Program-made: the position numbers and the translations under genes
Source of the DNA: Pseudomonas marvdashtae
GTDB taxonomy: Bacteria > Pseudomonadota > Gammaproteobacteria > Pseudomonadales > Pseudomonadaceae
Direction of reading: 5' to 3'
Assembly (NCBI RefSeq): GCF_014268655.2
Contig: NZ_JABWQX020000001.1
Coordinates: 2,510,001-2,574,000 of the forward strand
Length of the DNA stretch: 64,000 nt
Notes under the pieces: model-generated
Database searches by the model: none
What the model was told of the DNA's origin: nothing
The model's input: only the letters and a program-made list of their open reading frames with translations
In this document: piece by piece, positions 14,530 to 22,132 of the stretch
How the letters are laid out: every line of letters begins with the position of its first letter
Numbering within the stretch: position 1 is the stretch's first letter

Positions 14530-15912
14530 TCAGTCTTCCCGGTCTGCAGTTGCGCTTAGGCGGCCCCATGTATCGGCCATGAACATGAGGTTGGCGAGGT
14601 TTTCAGTGAGTTGCTTTAAGGGCTCGGATGGCAGGCTATCGATAGCTTGGTCGAGGGCTGCTTGATCCGGCGCCCGCTGTTGTGTGGTCTCGGCGAATGC
14701 GAGTTTGTCGCCCTGGATCGGTGCTTGTTGTAAGTCACCGTCCTGCAGGTTGTAGGTGCGCTTCCAATAAGCGTCGGTGAACCTTACACCGGACTCTGTT
14801 AGGGCCTTGTCGCGCTGGGCCAGGGATTTGTCGATTTCTTCTTGTTGCCACAGCGCATAGCGCGGTGCGACGACGTGTGGGCCGAAGTTGAGGTCGACGA
14901 CGTGGCGGATGCAGGCGTTGAGCGCGGTGGCGACGATGGCGGCGTCGCCGTCGCGGATGTCTTGGGTGACTTCGGCACCGGCGGTGGCGCTGGCGTGGTT
15001 GGTGTCTTTTTCGGTGGTCTGGTTTTGCCCGAGCATGGCGACGTTGATTTCGCTGCGGCAGTATTCGAGCAGTTGGCGGTAGACGTCGGCGCTGCCGGCT
15101 TTGCCCGCGGCTTCGATGATTTGCACGCTGGCGTCGTCGGGGATGGCGGCGACGGCGTCTTGGACCATGGCTTCGAGGCTGTCGAGCAGCAGTTCGGTTT
15201 CGCTGTCGGTGGCGCCGCGTGGGTGTTGGCCGATGACCCAGGGGCTGCCGTACTTTTCGGTGAATTGAACCCAGAACTTGAGGCCGCCTTTCATGAAGGT
15301 GGCCGGCCAGAAGCACATGCTCAGGTCGGGGAAACCGTAGGGGTTGGCGTAGGTCGCGTCTTGGCGGGCGACGATGAAGCGTTGCGGGTCGCAGGGCTCG
15401 CCGTCGGGGCCGGCGTCTTTGGCGCGAAAACGCAGCGCGTTGTCTTTGTCGTAGAAGAACCATTCAGCTGGTTTGCCGAGCAGGTCTTGCGGTACCCAGT
15501 ACCTGCCCACGGGCTGCCATAGTAGTTCGATGGGTTGGTAGCCGAACAAGGGCGCGTCGAGCAGTTCGCGGATGATGCGGTCCAGGTCGAGGTCGGTGAG
15601 CCAGTCGGTGATGAAGCGTTCAACGTGACGGGCGGTGTGTTCGCGTTGAAGTCCCCGCTCCAGTGACAGGACGGCGGCCTTGCGGCGGCGGATATTGCCG
15701 CCGACCAGGGCTGAGCTGCGCAGGTCGCGGTAGATGGCGATGTCGTTGCCTTGGGCTTTGAGGATGGGATCGGGGTTGGGCAAGTGGCGGCTGAAGTCGC
15801 TGGGCTGTGCGCGGCCACGGGTGGCTATGTGCTGTTTGAGCGAGGGTCTGCGTTGGGTCTCTGCAAAGCTTACGAATTCGGTGGGGCTGACCCACACACC
15901 TGTTTTGTTCAT
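14530..15912 (-). CDS. Portal protein, DUF935 family (Mu gp29-like)
   Basis: A 460-residue protein starting MNKTGVWVSPTEFVSFAETQ. Family signs include LRSSALVGGNIRRRKAAVLSLERGL, FGYQPIELLWQ, YGSPWVIGQHPRGATDSE and QNQTTEKDTNHASATAGAEVTQDIRDGDA. It forms the dodecameric portal ring through which DNA is packaged. Its start overlaps the terminase stop by four bases (ATGA). Length matches the family. Confidence 0.95.
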   Translation of the reverse strand: MNKTGVWVSPTEFVSFAETQRRPSLKQHIATRGRAQPSDFSRHLPNPDPILKAQGNDIAIYRDLRSSALVGGNIRRRKAAVLSLERGLQREHTARHVERFITDWLTDLDLDRIIRELLDAPLFGYQPIELLWQPVGRYWVPQDLLGKPAEWFFYDKDNALRFRAKDAGPDGEPCDPQRFIVARQDATYANPYGFPDLSMCFWPATFMKGGLKFWVQFTEKYGSPWVIGQHPRGATDSETELLLDSLEAMVQDAVAAIPDDASVQIIEAAGKAGSADVYRQLLEYCRSEINVAMLGQNQTTEKDTNHASATAGAEVTQDIRDGDAAIVATALNACIRHVVDLNFGPHVVAPRYALWQQEEIDKSLAQRDKALTESGVRFTDAYWKRTYNLQDGDLQQAPIQGDKLAFAETTQQRAPDQAALDQAIDSLPSEPLKQLTENLANLMFMADTWGRLSATADRED

Positions 15913-17513
15913 GTGTAGCCCTGGGTGAGGCGCTGGCCCTGGCGTGGGCGGCGTGATTTGACGGTGACCGGGCCACTGGCGACTTCCAGGGTGGCGAAGT
16001 TGGCCAGCGCGCCGGCGCCGGCAAAGTCGCCGTGGCGGTAGAGGTCGGGGTCTTTGAGGTCTTGTTTGCGGGCTTTGACGATCATAGGGATGCCGTCGAC
16101 GGTTTCGATGGCGCGGATGTCCTGGTGCAGCGAGTCGTCTTTGGGCAGCGTGAGGGTCGCGTCTTCGAACAGTTGCACGAATTTGGGCATCCAGGCGCCG
16201 TACCAGGCGCGGGTGATTTTGACTTGTTGGATGCGGTTGTGGCCGAACGCGTCGGCGGTGTCTTCGGCGAGTGTTTCGCCGCTGCCGGTGGCGTCCAGGG
16301 CTGCACCGACGAAACGCGGCAGACGGCGCAGGATGTAGAAGAGGATTTGCTGTTGTTGCCGGGTGGGCACTTTGTGCATTTCGACCACGAACGGCACGTC
16401 GCGATGCCGGGTTTGATCAACGGACATGGGGCAGATAATGGAGAAGTCGCGGTGCCGGGCGTAGTCCATGCCGAGGAAGTGGCGCCATTCGGGGTTGAGC
16501 GGTTTTAGCAATGACGCCAGGTAGCGCTCGATCCAGTCGTCGACGTAGGCCTCGCGCCGGTAGACCGGCTGTTGGGTAAAGTCGTCATCAAGGGCCAGGC
16601 GTAGGACCGTGCGACCGGGGCGCATGGCTTCGTCGATCCAGACGCCTGGGATGCAGACGCCGTTGCCGTCGCGGGGGATGGCGTCGAGTTCTTCGCGCAT
16701 TTGTGCTTTGCGCGGGCCGTAGGCGTTGCGAATTTGTTTGTACCAGGCTTCTTTGTCTTCGGCGGTGGCGACCTTGCCGGCCATGAAGCACACGCGCTCA
16801 AACAGGCCGTTGGCGACGGCGTCATCGAAGGTGGCGCGAAAGACGTGGGCACTGCTGCCGTAGCGCTGGTCGCGAATGTCGCTGACCATTTGGTTGAAGG
16901 CGTTGGCTTTGCCGTTGTGGGTGCTGATGATGACGATGCGGCCGCCCCAGATGAGCAGCGCGGTGGCGGCGCCGAGCACGGCGGAGACGTCACGGTGAAA
17001 GGCGGCCTCGTCGATGATGACTTTGCCTTGCAGGCCGCGAACGCCGGCCGGGTTGCTGGAGAGCGCGACGATTTTGAAGCCTGAGGCGTAGCGGATGCGG
17101 TAGGCGTTGATGTGGCGGGTGTTGCCTGCATCGTCTTGGTCCTGGAAGAGGAATTCTTCGATTTGGCTGACGCCGGAGGCTTGGGCTTCGGCGATGACGC
17201 GGCTGAATTTGGCGCAGTAGCCGATGAATTCCAGGCCCTTTTCTTTGGTGTCGCCGATGTAGAAGCAGTCCATGCCGCCGGCCACTTTTTGCGAGGCGGC
17301 GGTGATGACGCTGTCCAGTGCTTCGGCGAAGGTAATGCCTGTGCGGCGGCCTTTTTCACAGAGTTTGATGTGGGCGTCGATGGCCAGCCATTGGGATTGG
17401 TGGGCCATGAGGATGCCTTCGGCCAGCGGGTCGTAGCCCTCGGGGATCTGGCGGACGCTGGGCGGCAGTTCGTCCCATTCGATGACGCGCAATGTGCTGG
17501 AGGACGGTTTCAT
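15909..17513 (-). CDS. Terminase large subunit (Mu gp28-like)
   Basis: A 534-residue protein. The ATPase part has an atypical Walker A, CEKGRRTGITFA (about 52-63), and Walker B GKVIIDEAAFH (about 163-173). The RNase H-like nuclease part shows HFLGMDYARHRDFS (about 343-356), GAALDATGSGE (about 398-408) and LYRHGDFAGA near the C-terminus. It drives DNA into the procapsid and makes the headful cut. Starts and stops overlap with both neighbours, consistent with one operon. Confidence 0.95.
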   Translation of the reverse strand: MKPSSSTLRVIEWDELPPSVRQIPEGYDPLAEGILMAHQSQWLAIDAHIKLCEKGRRTGITFAEALDSVITAASQKVAGGMDCFYIGDTKEKGLEFIGYCAKFSRVIAEAQASGVSQIEEFLFQDQDDAGNTRHINAYRIRYASGFKIVALSSNPAGVRGLQGKVIIDEAAFHRDVSAVLGAATALLIWGGRIVIISTHNGKANAFNQMVSDIRDQRYGSSAHVFRATFDDAVANGLFERVCFMAGKVATAEDKEAWYKQIRNAYGPRKAQMREELDAIPRDGNGVCIPGVWIDEAMRPGRTVLRLALDDDFTQQPVYRREAYVDDWIERYLASLLKPLNPEWRHFLGMDYARHRDFSIICPMSVDQTRHRDVPFVVEMHKVPTRQQQQILFYILRRLPRFVGAALDATGSGETLAEDTADAFGHNRIQQVKITRAWYGAWMPKFVQLFEDATLTLPKDDSLHQDIRAIETVDGIPMIVKARKQDLKDPDLYRHGDFAGAGALANFATLEVASGPVTVKSRRPRQGQRLTQGYT

Positions 17514-18061
17514 GGTTTGACGCCGAGGAATTTCTGGCGCCAGAACAGGGCTTGGTCTTCGGTCATGCCTTGGGCTTTGACGGCGTTGTCGAGTTCGGCG
17601 GCTTGCTCTTGGAGCAGGCGTTCGCGGGTGGCTTTTTCGATGGTCTGGCGTTCTTTGACGCTGAGGGTGCGGGCTTCCATGGTGGCTTTGGCGGCGCGGG
17701 CCAGTGCGGATACTTCGGCAATGGTGACGTCGTCTTTTTCATGGGCGCCCATGGCGGCTTGGTAGGTCAGGGTTGAGATGGCTTCGACGAGTAAGGCGCC
17801 GGTTTTGTCGGTGGCGTCTTCACCGAAGGCGCCGACGAAGGCTTCGGCCATTTCACGTTGCTGGCGGGCTTTGTCGATGAGTTCGTCGAAGCCGACTTTG
17901 AAGCGGCCCAGGGCGCTGCGGCTGGGGGGCTTTTCGTTGGGGAAGCGCCGTTGGATGTCGGCGAGCATGTCGTCGAGGGTCAGACGGTCTTCGCGCAGGA
18001 GCTTTTGTATGTAGGCCTTGACGATGGGCGGCAGGCGGTTGATGGAGGATCTACCGGCCAT
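17510..18061 (-). CDS. DUF3486 family protein, terminase small subunit (Mu gp27-like)
   Basis: A 183-residue protein starting MAGRSSINRLPPIVKAYIQKLLREDRLTLDDMLADI, with PPSRSALGRFK and long helices. This matches the DUF3486 family (Mu gp27), whose N-terminal helix-turn-helix-like region binds DNA for packaging. It immediately precedes the large terminase gene with a four-base overlap. Confidence 0.92.
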   Translation of the reverse strand: MAGRSSINRLPPIVKAYIQKLLREDRLTLDDMLADIQRRFPNEKPPSRSALGRFKVGFDELIDKARQQREMAEAFVGAFGEDATDKTGALLVEAISTLTYQAAMGAHEKDDVTIAEVSALARAAKATMEARTLSVKERQTIEKATRERLLQEQAAELDNAVKAQGMTEDQALFWRQKFLGVKP

Positions 18062-18063
18062 GG

Positions 18064-18357
18064 TCAGGCTCCCGGGCGTTTGATGCCGGGCACGCGGGCG
18101 CGGCCGGCGGCGATGTCTTGGCCGCGTTCGGTGAGGGCTGCAACCAGTACCGGGCCGATATCGTCAAGGGTGACGGCGCCTTGTTCGGCGAGCCAGTGCA
18201 GTTCGGTTTTGACCTGGTCACGGCTGGCGGTGTGGCCGAAGTTGTCGAGGGCGGTGTTGAGCACGGAGCTGTTGGCGCGGTAGCCGGGCATTTCTACCAG
18301 CAGCCGCAGGATGACCAGACGCATGTCGTGGCGCAGGTAGTCGGCGTAGGGGGTCAT
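18064..18357 (-). CDS. Small phage protein, VpaChn25_0724 family (Mu gp26 position)
   Basis: A 97-residue protein starting MTPYADYLRHDMRLVILRLLVEMPGYRANSSVLNTALDNFGH. The pattern (winged-helix-like, with SRDQVKTELHWLAEQGAVTL and a C-terminal AALTERGQDIAAGR) matches a conserved small protein of Mu-like phages in the gp26 position. The winged-helix look suggests DNA binding or a packaging accessory role. The start overlaps the DUF2730 gene stop by four bases. Confidence 0.8.
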   Translation of the reverse strand: MTPYADYLRHDMRLVILRLLVEMPGYRANSSVLNTALDNFGHTASRDQVKTELHWLAEQGAVTLDDIGPVLVAALTERGQDIAAGRARVPGIKRPGA

Positions 18358-18659
18358 GTTTTTTCTCGCAGCAGGTAGTCGTTGATGCGGTCCAGCGACC
18401 GGGCCAAGGGGCTGAGGGCGTCTTTGACGCCGGAGAGTTCGGCACGGATGGCTTTCATGTCGCCCAAAAGGTCAGCGATGGCCGACGGGTCTGGCAGGTG
18501 CCGGACGTGTTCTTCTAGGGCGACGATGCGGGTGCGCAGTTCGAGCAGTTCTTGGGTACTGGCGGTTTGGCGTTTGGTGATCCAGGTGTAGAGGGCGAGC
18601 ACGGTGAGGACCAGCCACTGGACGGTTTGGAAGCCGAAGTTGAGTTCGTTGAGGTTCAT
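18354..18659 (-). CDS. DUF2730 family membrane protein (Mu gp25-like)
   Basis: A 101-residue protein with one N-terminal membrane helix (about 9-28, FQTVQWLVLTVLALYTWITK) followed by a coiled coil (STQELLELRTRIVALEEHV). This is the DUF2730 (Mu gp25) pattern, in the usual position just before the terminase genes. It may take part in lysis as a spanin- or holin-associated protein; the function is unproven. Confidence 0.85.
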   Translation of the reverse strand: MNLNELNFGFQTVQWLVLTVLALYTWITKRQTASTQELLELRTRIVALEEHVRHLPDPSAIADLLGDMKAIRAELSGVKDALSPLARSLDRINDYLLREKT

Positions 18660-18686
18660 TCGACGCTCCGGGTCTGGGACGGTGGC

Positions 18687-18893
18687 TTAGCGCTGTGGGC
18701 CTTGTTTGATTAGGCGTGCGACGAACAGGAGGATGGCCAGTGCGCTGTTGAGGGTGGCGTAGGCTTTGGGTGACAGCTGGGGTTGCCAGAGCGGCAATAG
18801 GTCCAGTTGGGCGAACGCTACTAGGGCGATGACCACGCTGATTTGGAGGCTGTAGAGCCGGTAGCCTTGGCGCCAATCGGTGATCAGTGTCAC
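18687..18893 (-). CDS. Two-helix membrane protein, probable holin
   Basis: A 68-residue protein with a GTG start at 18893 that overlaps the lysin stop by four bases (GTGA). It has two hydrophobic stretches, ISVVIALVAFAQLDLLPLW (about 18-36) and AYATLNSALAILLFVARLI (about 44-62), and a basic C-terminus. Size, two helices and coupling to the lysin gene fit a class II holin. It is also similar to short membrane proteins found at this place in other Mu-like prophages. I infer the holin role from context. Confidence 0.7.
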   Translation of the reverse strand: MTLITDWRQGYRLYSLQISVVIALVAFAQLDLLPLWQPQLSPKAYATLNSALAILLFVARLIKQGPQR

Positions 18894-19390
18894 GCCGCCG
18901 CCCCCTTGAACTGGCCGTGGACGATGCCGCGTTCGATGCCCGCCAGTGATAACCCGTCGGCGATGATGGCGTCGCCGTACCAGCGGCCGCCCGGCAAGGG
19001 GCCCGCGCCGTTTTCGTGGCGAATGATGACGGTGACCAGGGCGCGCATGATTTCGAAGTCGTAGACGTCGACGCTGGCGACATCGGGATCGAGGCCCAGG
19101 GCGCGCGCGACGCTGATGACGTAGGCGTCGGTGTTGTTTTCTGTGGGTGGCGCCCAGCGTTCGATGATTTCGCGCACGGTGTCGATGGGGCTGCCGTCGG
19201 CGGCGCGGCGTTTGTCTTGGTAGGTGATGAGGACGCGGGCGATGGCGCGGACGCCCCAGCGTGGGTTGATGAATTGGGTGAATTGGCTGTCGGTCTGGTT
19301 GAGGGCTGTGCCTTGCCAGCGGATGCCTCGGGTGTGGCGGATGTTGCCGGGGTTGTAGTTGCGGATGCCGCGGGGTTGTTCGGGTCGCAT
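18890..19390 (-). CDS. Phage lysozyme-like/P5-type structural protein, probable endolysin
   Basis: A 166-residue protein starting MRPEQPRGIRNYNPGNIRHT. The pattern RGIRNYNPGNIR, then FTQFINPRWGVRAIARVLITYQDK, IREIIERWAPPTENNTDAYV-type text (here VREIIERWAPPTENNTDAYVIS) is that of proteins often named structural protein P5, with a lysozyme-like peptidoglycan-binding fold. The ATG at 19390 was chosen because GGAGG lies eight bases upstream; a GTG at 19441 is weaker. It begins the late operon 81 bases after the 23-bp late box and is followed by a holin-like gene, so it is probably the lysis enzyme. Confidence 0.82.
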   Translation of the reverse strand: MRPEQPRGIRNYNPGNIRHTRGIRWQGTALNQTDSQFTQFINPRWGVRAIARVLITYQDKRRAADGSPIDTVREIIERWAPPTENNTDAYVISVARALGLDPDVASVDVYDFEIMRALVTVIIRHENGAGPLPGGRWYGDAIIADGLSLAGIERGIVHGQFKGAAA

Positions 19391-19471
19391 GGGGGTTGCC
19401 TCCAGTCGTGGCGCCTGGGTTTGAGGCGCTGAAATGCACACGCCGCTATGGTGGGCGGCGTGGGCTGGAGG

Positions 19472-19494
19472 GGCTTTTAATCGGGTTTAAGGAG
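19472..19494 (-). promoter_or_regulatory. Candidate late promoter/activator box, copy 2
   Basis: This is the second perfect copy of the 23-bp sequence at 4388-4410, again with TTAA-N6-TTAA (19477-19490). It precedes the lysis/packaging operon (lysin ATG at 19390) and overlaps the stop codon of the upstream SLATT-like gene. It probably binds the Mor/C-type activator encoded at 26659 or marks the late promoter; this is inference from repetition and position. Confidence 0.6.
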
Positions 19495-20050
19495 ATTCTG
19501 CAGTAGGTTTTTTGCGTTTTGGATTTTGGATACTGCTTTCGCAGACATCAAAAAACTGAGACATCAAAGCTTGGAACCGGCCTATGGCGGGCAAATCCTC
19601 TTTATGAGATCCCATGGCCCGCATCAATTCGTTATGGCACATGGCGTTCAGAACATGCATGACAGGAGGCTCTTCTGCTTCAATGCTCAGCCGAGCAGTC
19701 GCTACTTCAAGATATAGCTCTTCGGATGCCTTACCGAGCATGCGCTTTTCCAATTCGACATATTTGCGCATCAAATCCGTGTGATCGCGACCGCGTTGCG
19801 CGCTGCCGATGACCAGATTGATAGAGGAAACGACGGTCACTGTGGCGGATGCTACAAGCGCTACTGTCTTTGCATTCTCCTGAAGGACGCCGTAAATCGC
19901 TACGGATCCAAAGATCAGGGACAGCATGTTGGATGTTTTATCCAGCCTGTCATAGAACGCACGACGTCGTTGATGGTATCGAATCGAGCGACGCACGCTG
20001 AAAAGCGTGTTGTGCCAACGATCCTCGAGATCAGCTATTGTCGCTCCCAT
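19487..20050 (-). CDS. SLATT-like two-helix membrane protein
   Basis: A 187-residue protein. An N-terminal basic helical segment (SVRRSIRYHQRRRAFYDRLDKTSNML) leads into two close membrane helices (LSLIFGSVAIYGVL, and TVALVASATVTVVSSINLVIG), followed by HTDLMRKYVELEKRM. This layout resembles SLATT domains, proposed membrane effectors linked to nucleotide-signalling defence systems, but the assignment is tentative. A good ribosome site (AGGGGATCAGG) precedes the ATG at 20050. Its start overlaps the small gene upstream by 20 bases. As a late-end accessory gene it may act in superinfection exclusion. Confidence 0.65.
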   Translation of the reverse strand: MGATIADLEDRWHNTLFSVRRSIRYHQRRRAFYDRLDKTSNMLSLIFGSVAIYGVLQENAKTVALVASATVTVVSSINLVIGSAQRGRDHTDLMRKYVELEKRMLGKASEELYLEVATARLSIEAEEPPVMHVLNAMCHNELMRAMGSHKEDLPAIGRFQALMSQFFDVCESSIQNPKRKKPTAESP

Positions 20051-20225
20051 CCTGATCCCCTCTGCCAGGCCGTGGTGGTGGAGAAAGGGTATCTACCACT
20101 TCATCGCTCCTGCGCCCGTGCCCTGAGTCCTCAAACCGATCACGATGGCCTCCGTGGCCCTTATCACTGTTATTGGTAAGGTCCTCCCGGCTGCGATCAC
20201 GGTGGTCATCTCTATCTCTTCTCAT
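20031..20225 (-). CDS. Small highly charged protein, unknown
   Basis: A 64-residue hydrophilic protein rich in Arg, Asp, Gly and His (MRRDRDDHRDRSRED and later RRSDEVVDTLSPPPRPGRGDQDG). It looks disordered. The ATG has AGGAAG seven bases upstream, and the 3' end overlaps the start of the SLATT-like gene, so it is likely translated with it. No family recognised. Confidence 0.5.
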   Translation of the reverse strand: MRRDRDDHRDRSREDLTNNSDKGHGGHRDRFEDSGHGRRSDEVVDTLSPPPRPGRGDQDGSDNS

Positions 20226-20365
20226 GCGCTTGCTTCCTGCTTTGTGGTTATGGTGGCCTGTTTGCTAAGTCAATATTTCATCAGGTACTGATGTAAATGT
20301 CTGGTGATCATAAGCCAGTTCAGATGGTTCAAGGTCTGAGTATGCGCGTACCTTCGGTAATAGCG

Positions 20366-20560
20366 CTATCGAGCTGCGACAGGTTGGGGCTCTTCATTCA
20401 GGACTTTTTTACTGCCATGGGTGGTGAGGACCATCAATTCGCATTTGTTCAGTCGGAGCCCATACGTAAGCGCTGCAATTACGCATCAGCCTACAATCAG
20501 TGCGGCTTCTTTGGCAGTGGGCTTAGCCTTCCACAGCCTGTTCGGTTCCTTCTCGGTCAT
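20366..20560 (-). pseudogene. Small gene interrupted by in-frame TGA
   Basis: The ATG at 20560 follows a perfect GGAGG with five bases of spacing. The frame reads 24 codons (MTEKEPNRLWKAKPTAKEAALIVG), meets TGA at 20488-20486, and then continues open as CVIAALTYGLRLNKCELMVLTTHGSKKV to a TAG at 20368-20366. The part across the stop, AALIVG-stop-CVIAALTYGLRL, looks like one hydrophobic helix, so the original product was probably a 64-residue small membrane protein. Nonsense mutation, sequencing error or stop-codon recoding could explain it. Confidence 0.55.
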
Positions 20561-20628
20561 TAGAACCTCCTTTTAGTTTGGCTTTGGTCGTCCCTGACCG
20601 TTACTGCTAGTAAGTTCGTTGTTGCTTG

Positions 20629-21120
20629 TCAGCTTTTTTTGCTTGCTGTCGTGAGCATGAACGCAAAGAGCCCAAGGACGCCTGTCAACGTGACGGCCCA
20701 AGGTTTTAACGTGACAGGTAGATAATCGCTGGCAATAAAAATCAGCACGGCAATCGCTACGCAACTGATACAAATTTTCAACGTTTGCAGATTGAGGCGT
20801 TCCTTACGTGCTTGTTCCTTTGCGTGCTCAGTGACTTCGTCGTGGCGCTGTAGGTTGTAGTCGCAGTGCATGCACAGTTGGGTGTAGCGCCAGGTGCAGC
20901 GGCGGCATTGTGGGCATTCTCGAGCGCGGTCACTGCCGGCAGGTGGGGGTTCTTTGGCGGTCTTTATGTCAAAGGTTTGGTGGCCGAGGTTGATGTGCCC
21001 TCGGTTGCCTTTGATTTTGATGGTGAGTTCGTGATCCTTTCCATCCCTGGGGAGATTTTCGATTTCCTCAGAAAGCCTGGCTGATAATTTGTTGACCAGA
21101 TCTGCTTCCTCGCTTCGCAT
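20629..21120 (-). CDS. Zinc-ribbon membrane protein, unknown
   Basis: A 163-residue protein. Residues about 69-85 hold a zinc-ribbon-like CPQCRRCTWRYTQLCMHC (two CxxC pairs). Two C-terminal membrane helices follow (about 113-130, ICISCVAIAVLIFIASDYL, and about 138-157, WAVTLTGVLGLFAFMLTT). The N-terminal part is charged and helical. It lies directly downstream of the repressor gene in the same direction, so it may be expressed from the lysogen as a lysogenic-conversion gene. Function unknown. Confidence 0.7.
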   Translation of the reverse strand: MRSEEADLVNKLSARLSEEIENLPRDGKDHELTIKIKGNRGHINLGHQTFDIKTAKEPPPAGSDRARECPQCRRCTWRYTQLCMHCDYNLQRHDEVTEHAKEQARKERLNLQTLKICISCVAIAVLIFIASDYLPVTLKPWAVTLTGVLGLFAFMLTTASKKS

Positions 21121-21135
21121 ACAACTCCTTTGTTT

Positions 21136-21552
21136 TTAGCGATTTATTACCAACTTCAATATTCGTTCAACGCGTGGTTCATCAAACCCTTGATCGTCAC
21201 CTAACGCGTTGTAGACCTCTGCGGCCACTTCGGCCAATTTTTTGGCTGGCCAGCGCCGACCGGCTTGTTTGGCGGCTGCCTCTAGCATTTCGATGATCCG
21301 GCCGAGTTTTTCACTGTCGATGGGCGCCCATGCGCTGGGCAACGTGGCGGTGTGTTTTTGGCCGGTGATGATGAGGGTGATGTCTGCCCCCGCATCGGCG
21401 ATGGCGGCCAAGTAGCTGGCGTCGGGCACGCGTTCGCCTGCTTCGTAGAGCATTTGCGTTTTTTTCGTCACGCCGGCCAGTGCCGCGAAGTCGGTCTGGT
21501 TGAGGCCAAGCCGCGTTCGTTCTGCGCGCAGTCGTTCACAAAAGGAAACCAT
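21136..21552 (-). CDS. Prophage repressor, HTH Cro/CI family
   Basis: A 138-residue protein. Residues 1-60 form an XRE-type helix-turn-helix: FCERLRAERTRLGLNQTDFAALAGVTKKTQMLYEAGERVPDASYLAAIADAGADITLIITG. A helical C-terminal part follows. Its place, divergent from the early operon with palindromic operators between, makes it the likely lysogeny repressor. One operator overlaps its own start codon, which would give autoregulation. It lacks a LexA-type protease domain, so induction is not by self-cleavage. Confidence 0.85.
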   Translation of the reverse strand: MVSFCERLRAERTRLGLNQTDFAALAGVTKKTQMLYEAGERVPDASYLAAIADAGADITLIITGQKHTATLPSAWAPIDSEKLGRIIEMLEAAAKQAGRRWPAKKLAEVAAEVYNALGDDQGFDEPRVERILKLVINR

Positions 21553-21594
21553 TCGGTTTTCAAAAAGCCTTTAAATGGGAACCGATTGGTTCCA
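21544..21594. promoter_or_regulatory. Paired repressor operators at early/repressor divide
   Basis: Two similar palindromes with four-base spacers lie 32 bases apart (centre to centre about 33): AAACC-ATTC-GGTTT (21546-21559), over the repressor start codon, and GGAACC-GATT-GGTTCC (21578-21593). Consensus: RAACC-N4-GGTTY. Their position between the repressor and the early gene at 21675 fits a lysis/lysogeny switch. Binding by the HTH protein is inferred. Confidence 0.65.
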
Positions 21595-21674
21595 TTATCA
21601 GTTCACACCGTCCAACCACGAACGGCAACTTAATCGGCACCCAAGTGGCGCCATCAGCCCCCCGGAGTGTACCC

Positions 21675-21911
21675 ATGGAGCTACGTACTGCAGATCAGGC
21701 CCGAGCGGAGCTTAAGGCCAAAGGTGTTTCGATTACCCAATGGGCAATCGCGAATCGTTTTTCACCCAACCTGGTGTTCGAGGTATTGGGTGGGCGCAAA
21801 AAGTGCGTGCGGGGTCAGGCCCATCAGATCGCGATCAAGCTGGGGCTTAAGGCCGGAGAGATTTGTACCGATCCGGCGGCGGCCCTCGAGCTCAACCGTT
21901 TTGTGGCGTGA
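21675..21911 (+). CDS. BcepMu gp16-family DNA-binding protein
   Basis: A 78-residue protein: MELRTADQARAELKAKG, then VSITQWAIANRFSPNLVFEVL and GRKKCVRGQAHQIAIKLGLKAGE. This is the pattern of the phage-associated BcepMu gp16 family, an HTH protein in the Ner/Cro-like position. It is the first gene of the rightward early operon and may be a Ner-like negative regulator. The ATG at 21675 has GGAG seven bases upstream; a GTG 30 bases earlier is possible. Confidence 0.85.
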   Translation: MELRTADQARAELKAKGVSITQWAIANRFSPNLVFEVLGGRKKCVRGQAHQIAIKLGLKAGEICTDPAAALELNRFVA

Positions 21912-21919
21912 GGCTCGCG

Positions 21920-22132
21920 ATGAAAAATCATATCGGTTATTTGGAATCTACCGCTTTAAATCCTTCGCGGTGTGGGCGCGCGAGGCAAAAAAAGAAACTT
22001 CCTACAAAAAAGCCACGCATTCACACCATGTCCCCCTCTTTCATTTCCTACATAGCCCCACCGTTTATCCGGGCTAAGGCCGCTGACGTTGTCAATTTAC
22101 CTGAAATGTTTAGGTCGGAGGCGAGGTTATGA
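21920..22132 (+). CDS. Small basic protein in early operon
   Basis: A 70-residue basic protein starting MKNHIGYLESTALNPSRCGRARQKKK. It begins nine bases after the gp16-family stop, and its own stop overlaps the next start (ATGA at 22129). No family recognised and the ribosome site is weak, so coding status rests mainly on coupling. It may be a spacer reading. Confidence 0.4.
   Translation: MKNHIGYLESTALNPSRCGRARQKKKLPTKKPRIHTMSPSFISYIAPPFIRAKAADVVNLPEMFRSEARL

Noticed and set aside
18894..19439. Extension of the holin-like frame upstream of its GTG
   Set aside because: Arg/His/Pro-rich shadow of the lysin gene; the GTG that overlaps the lysin stop is the sensible start.
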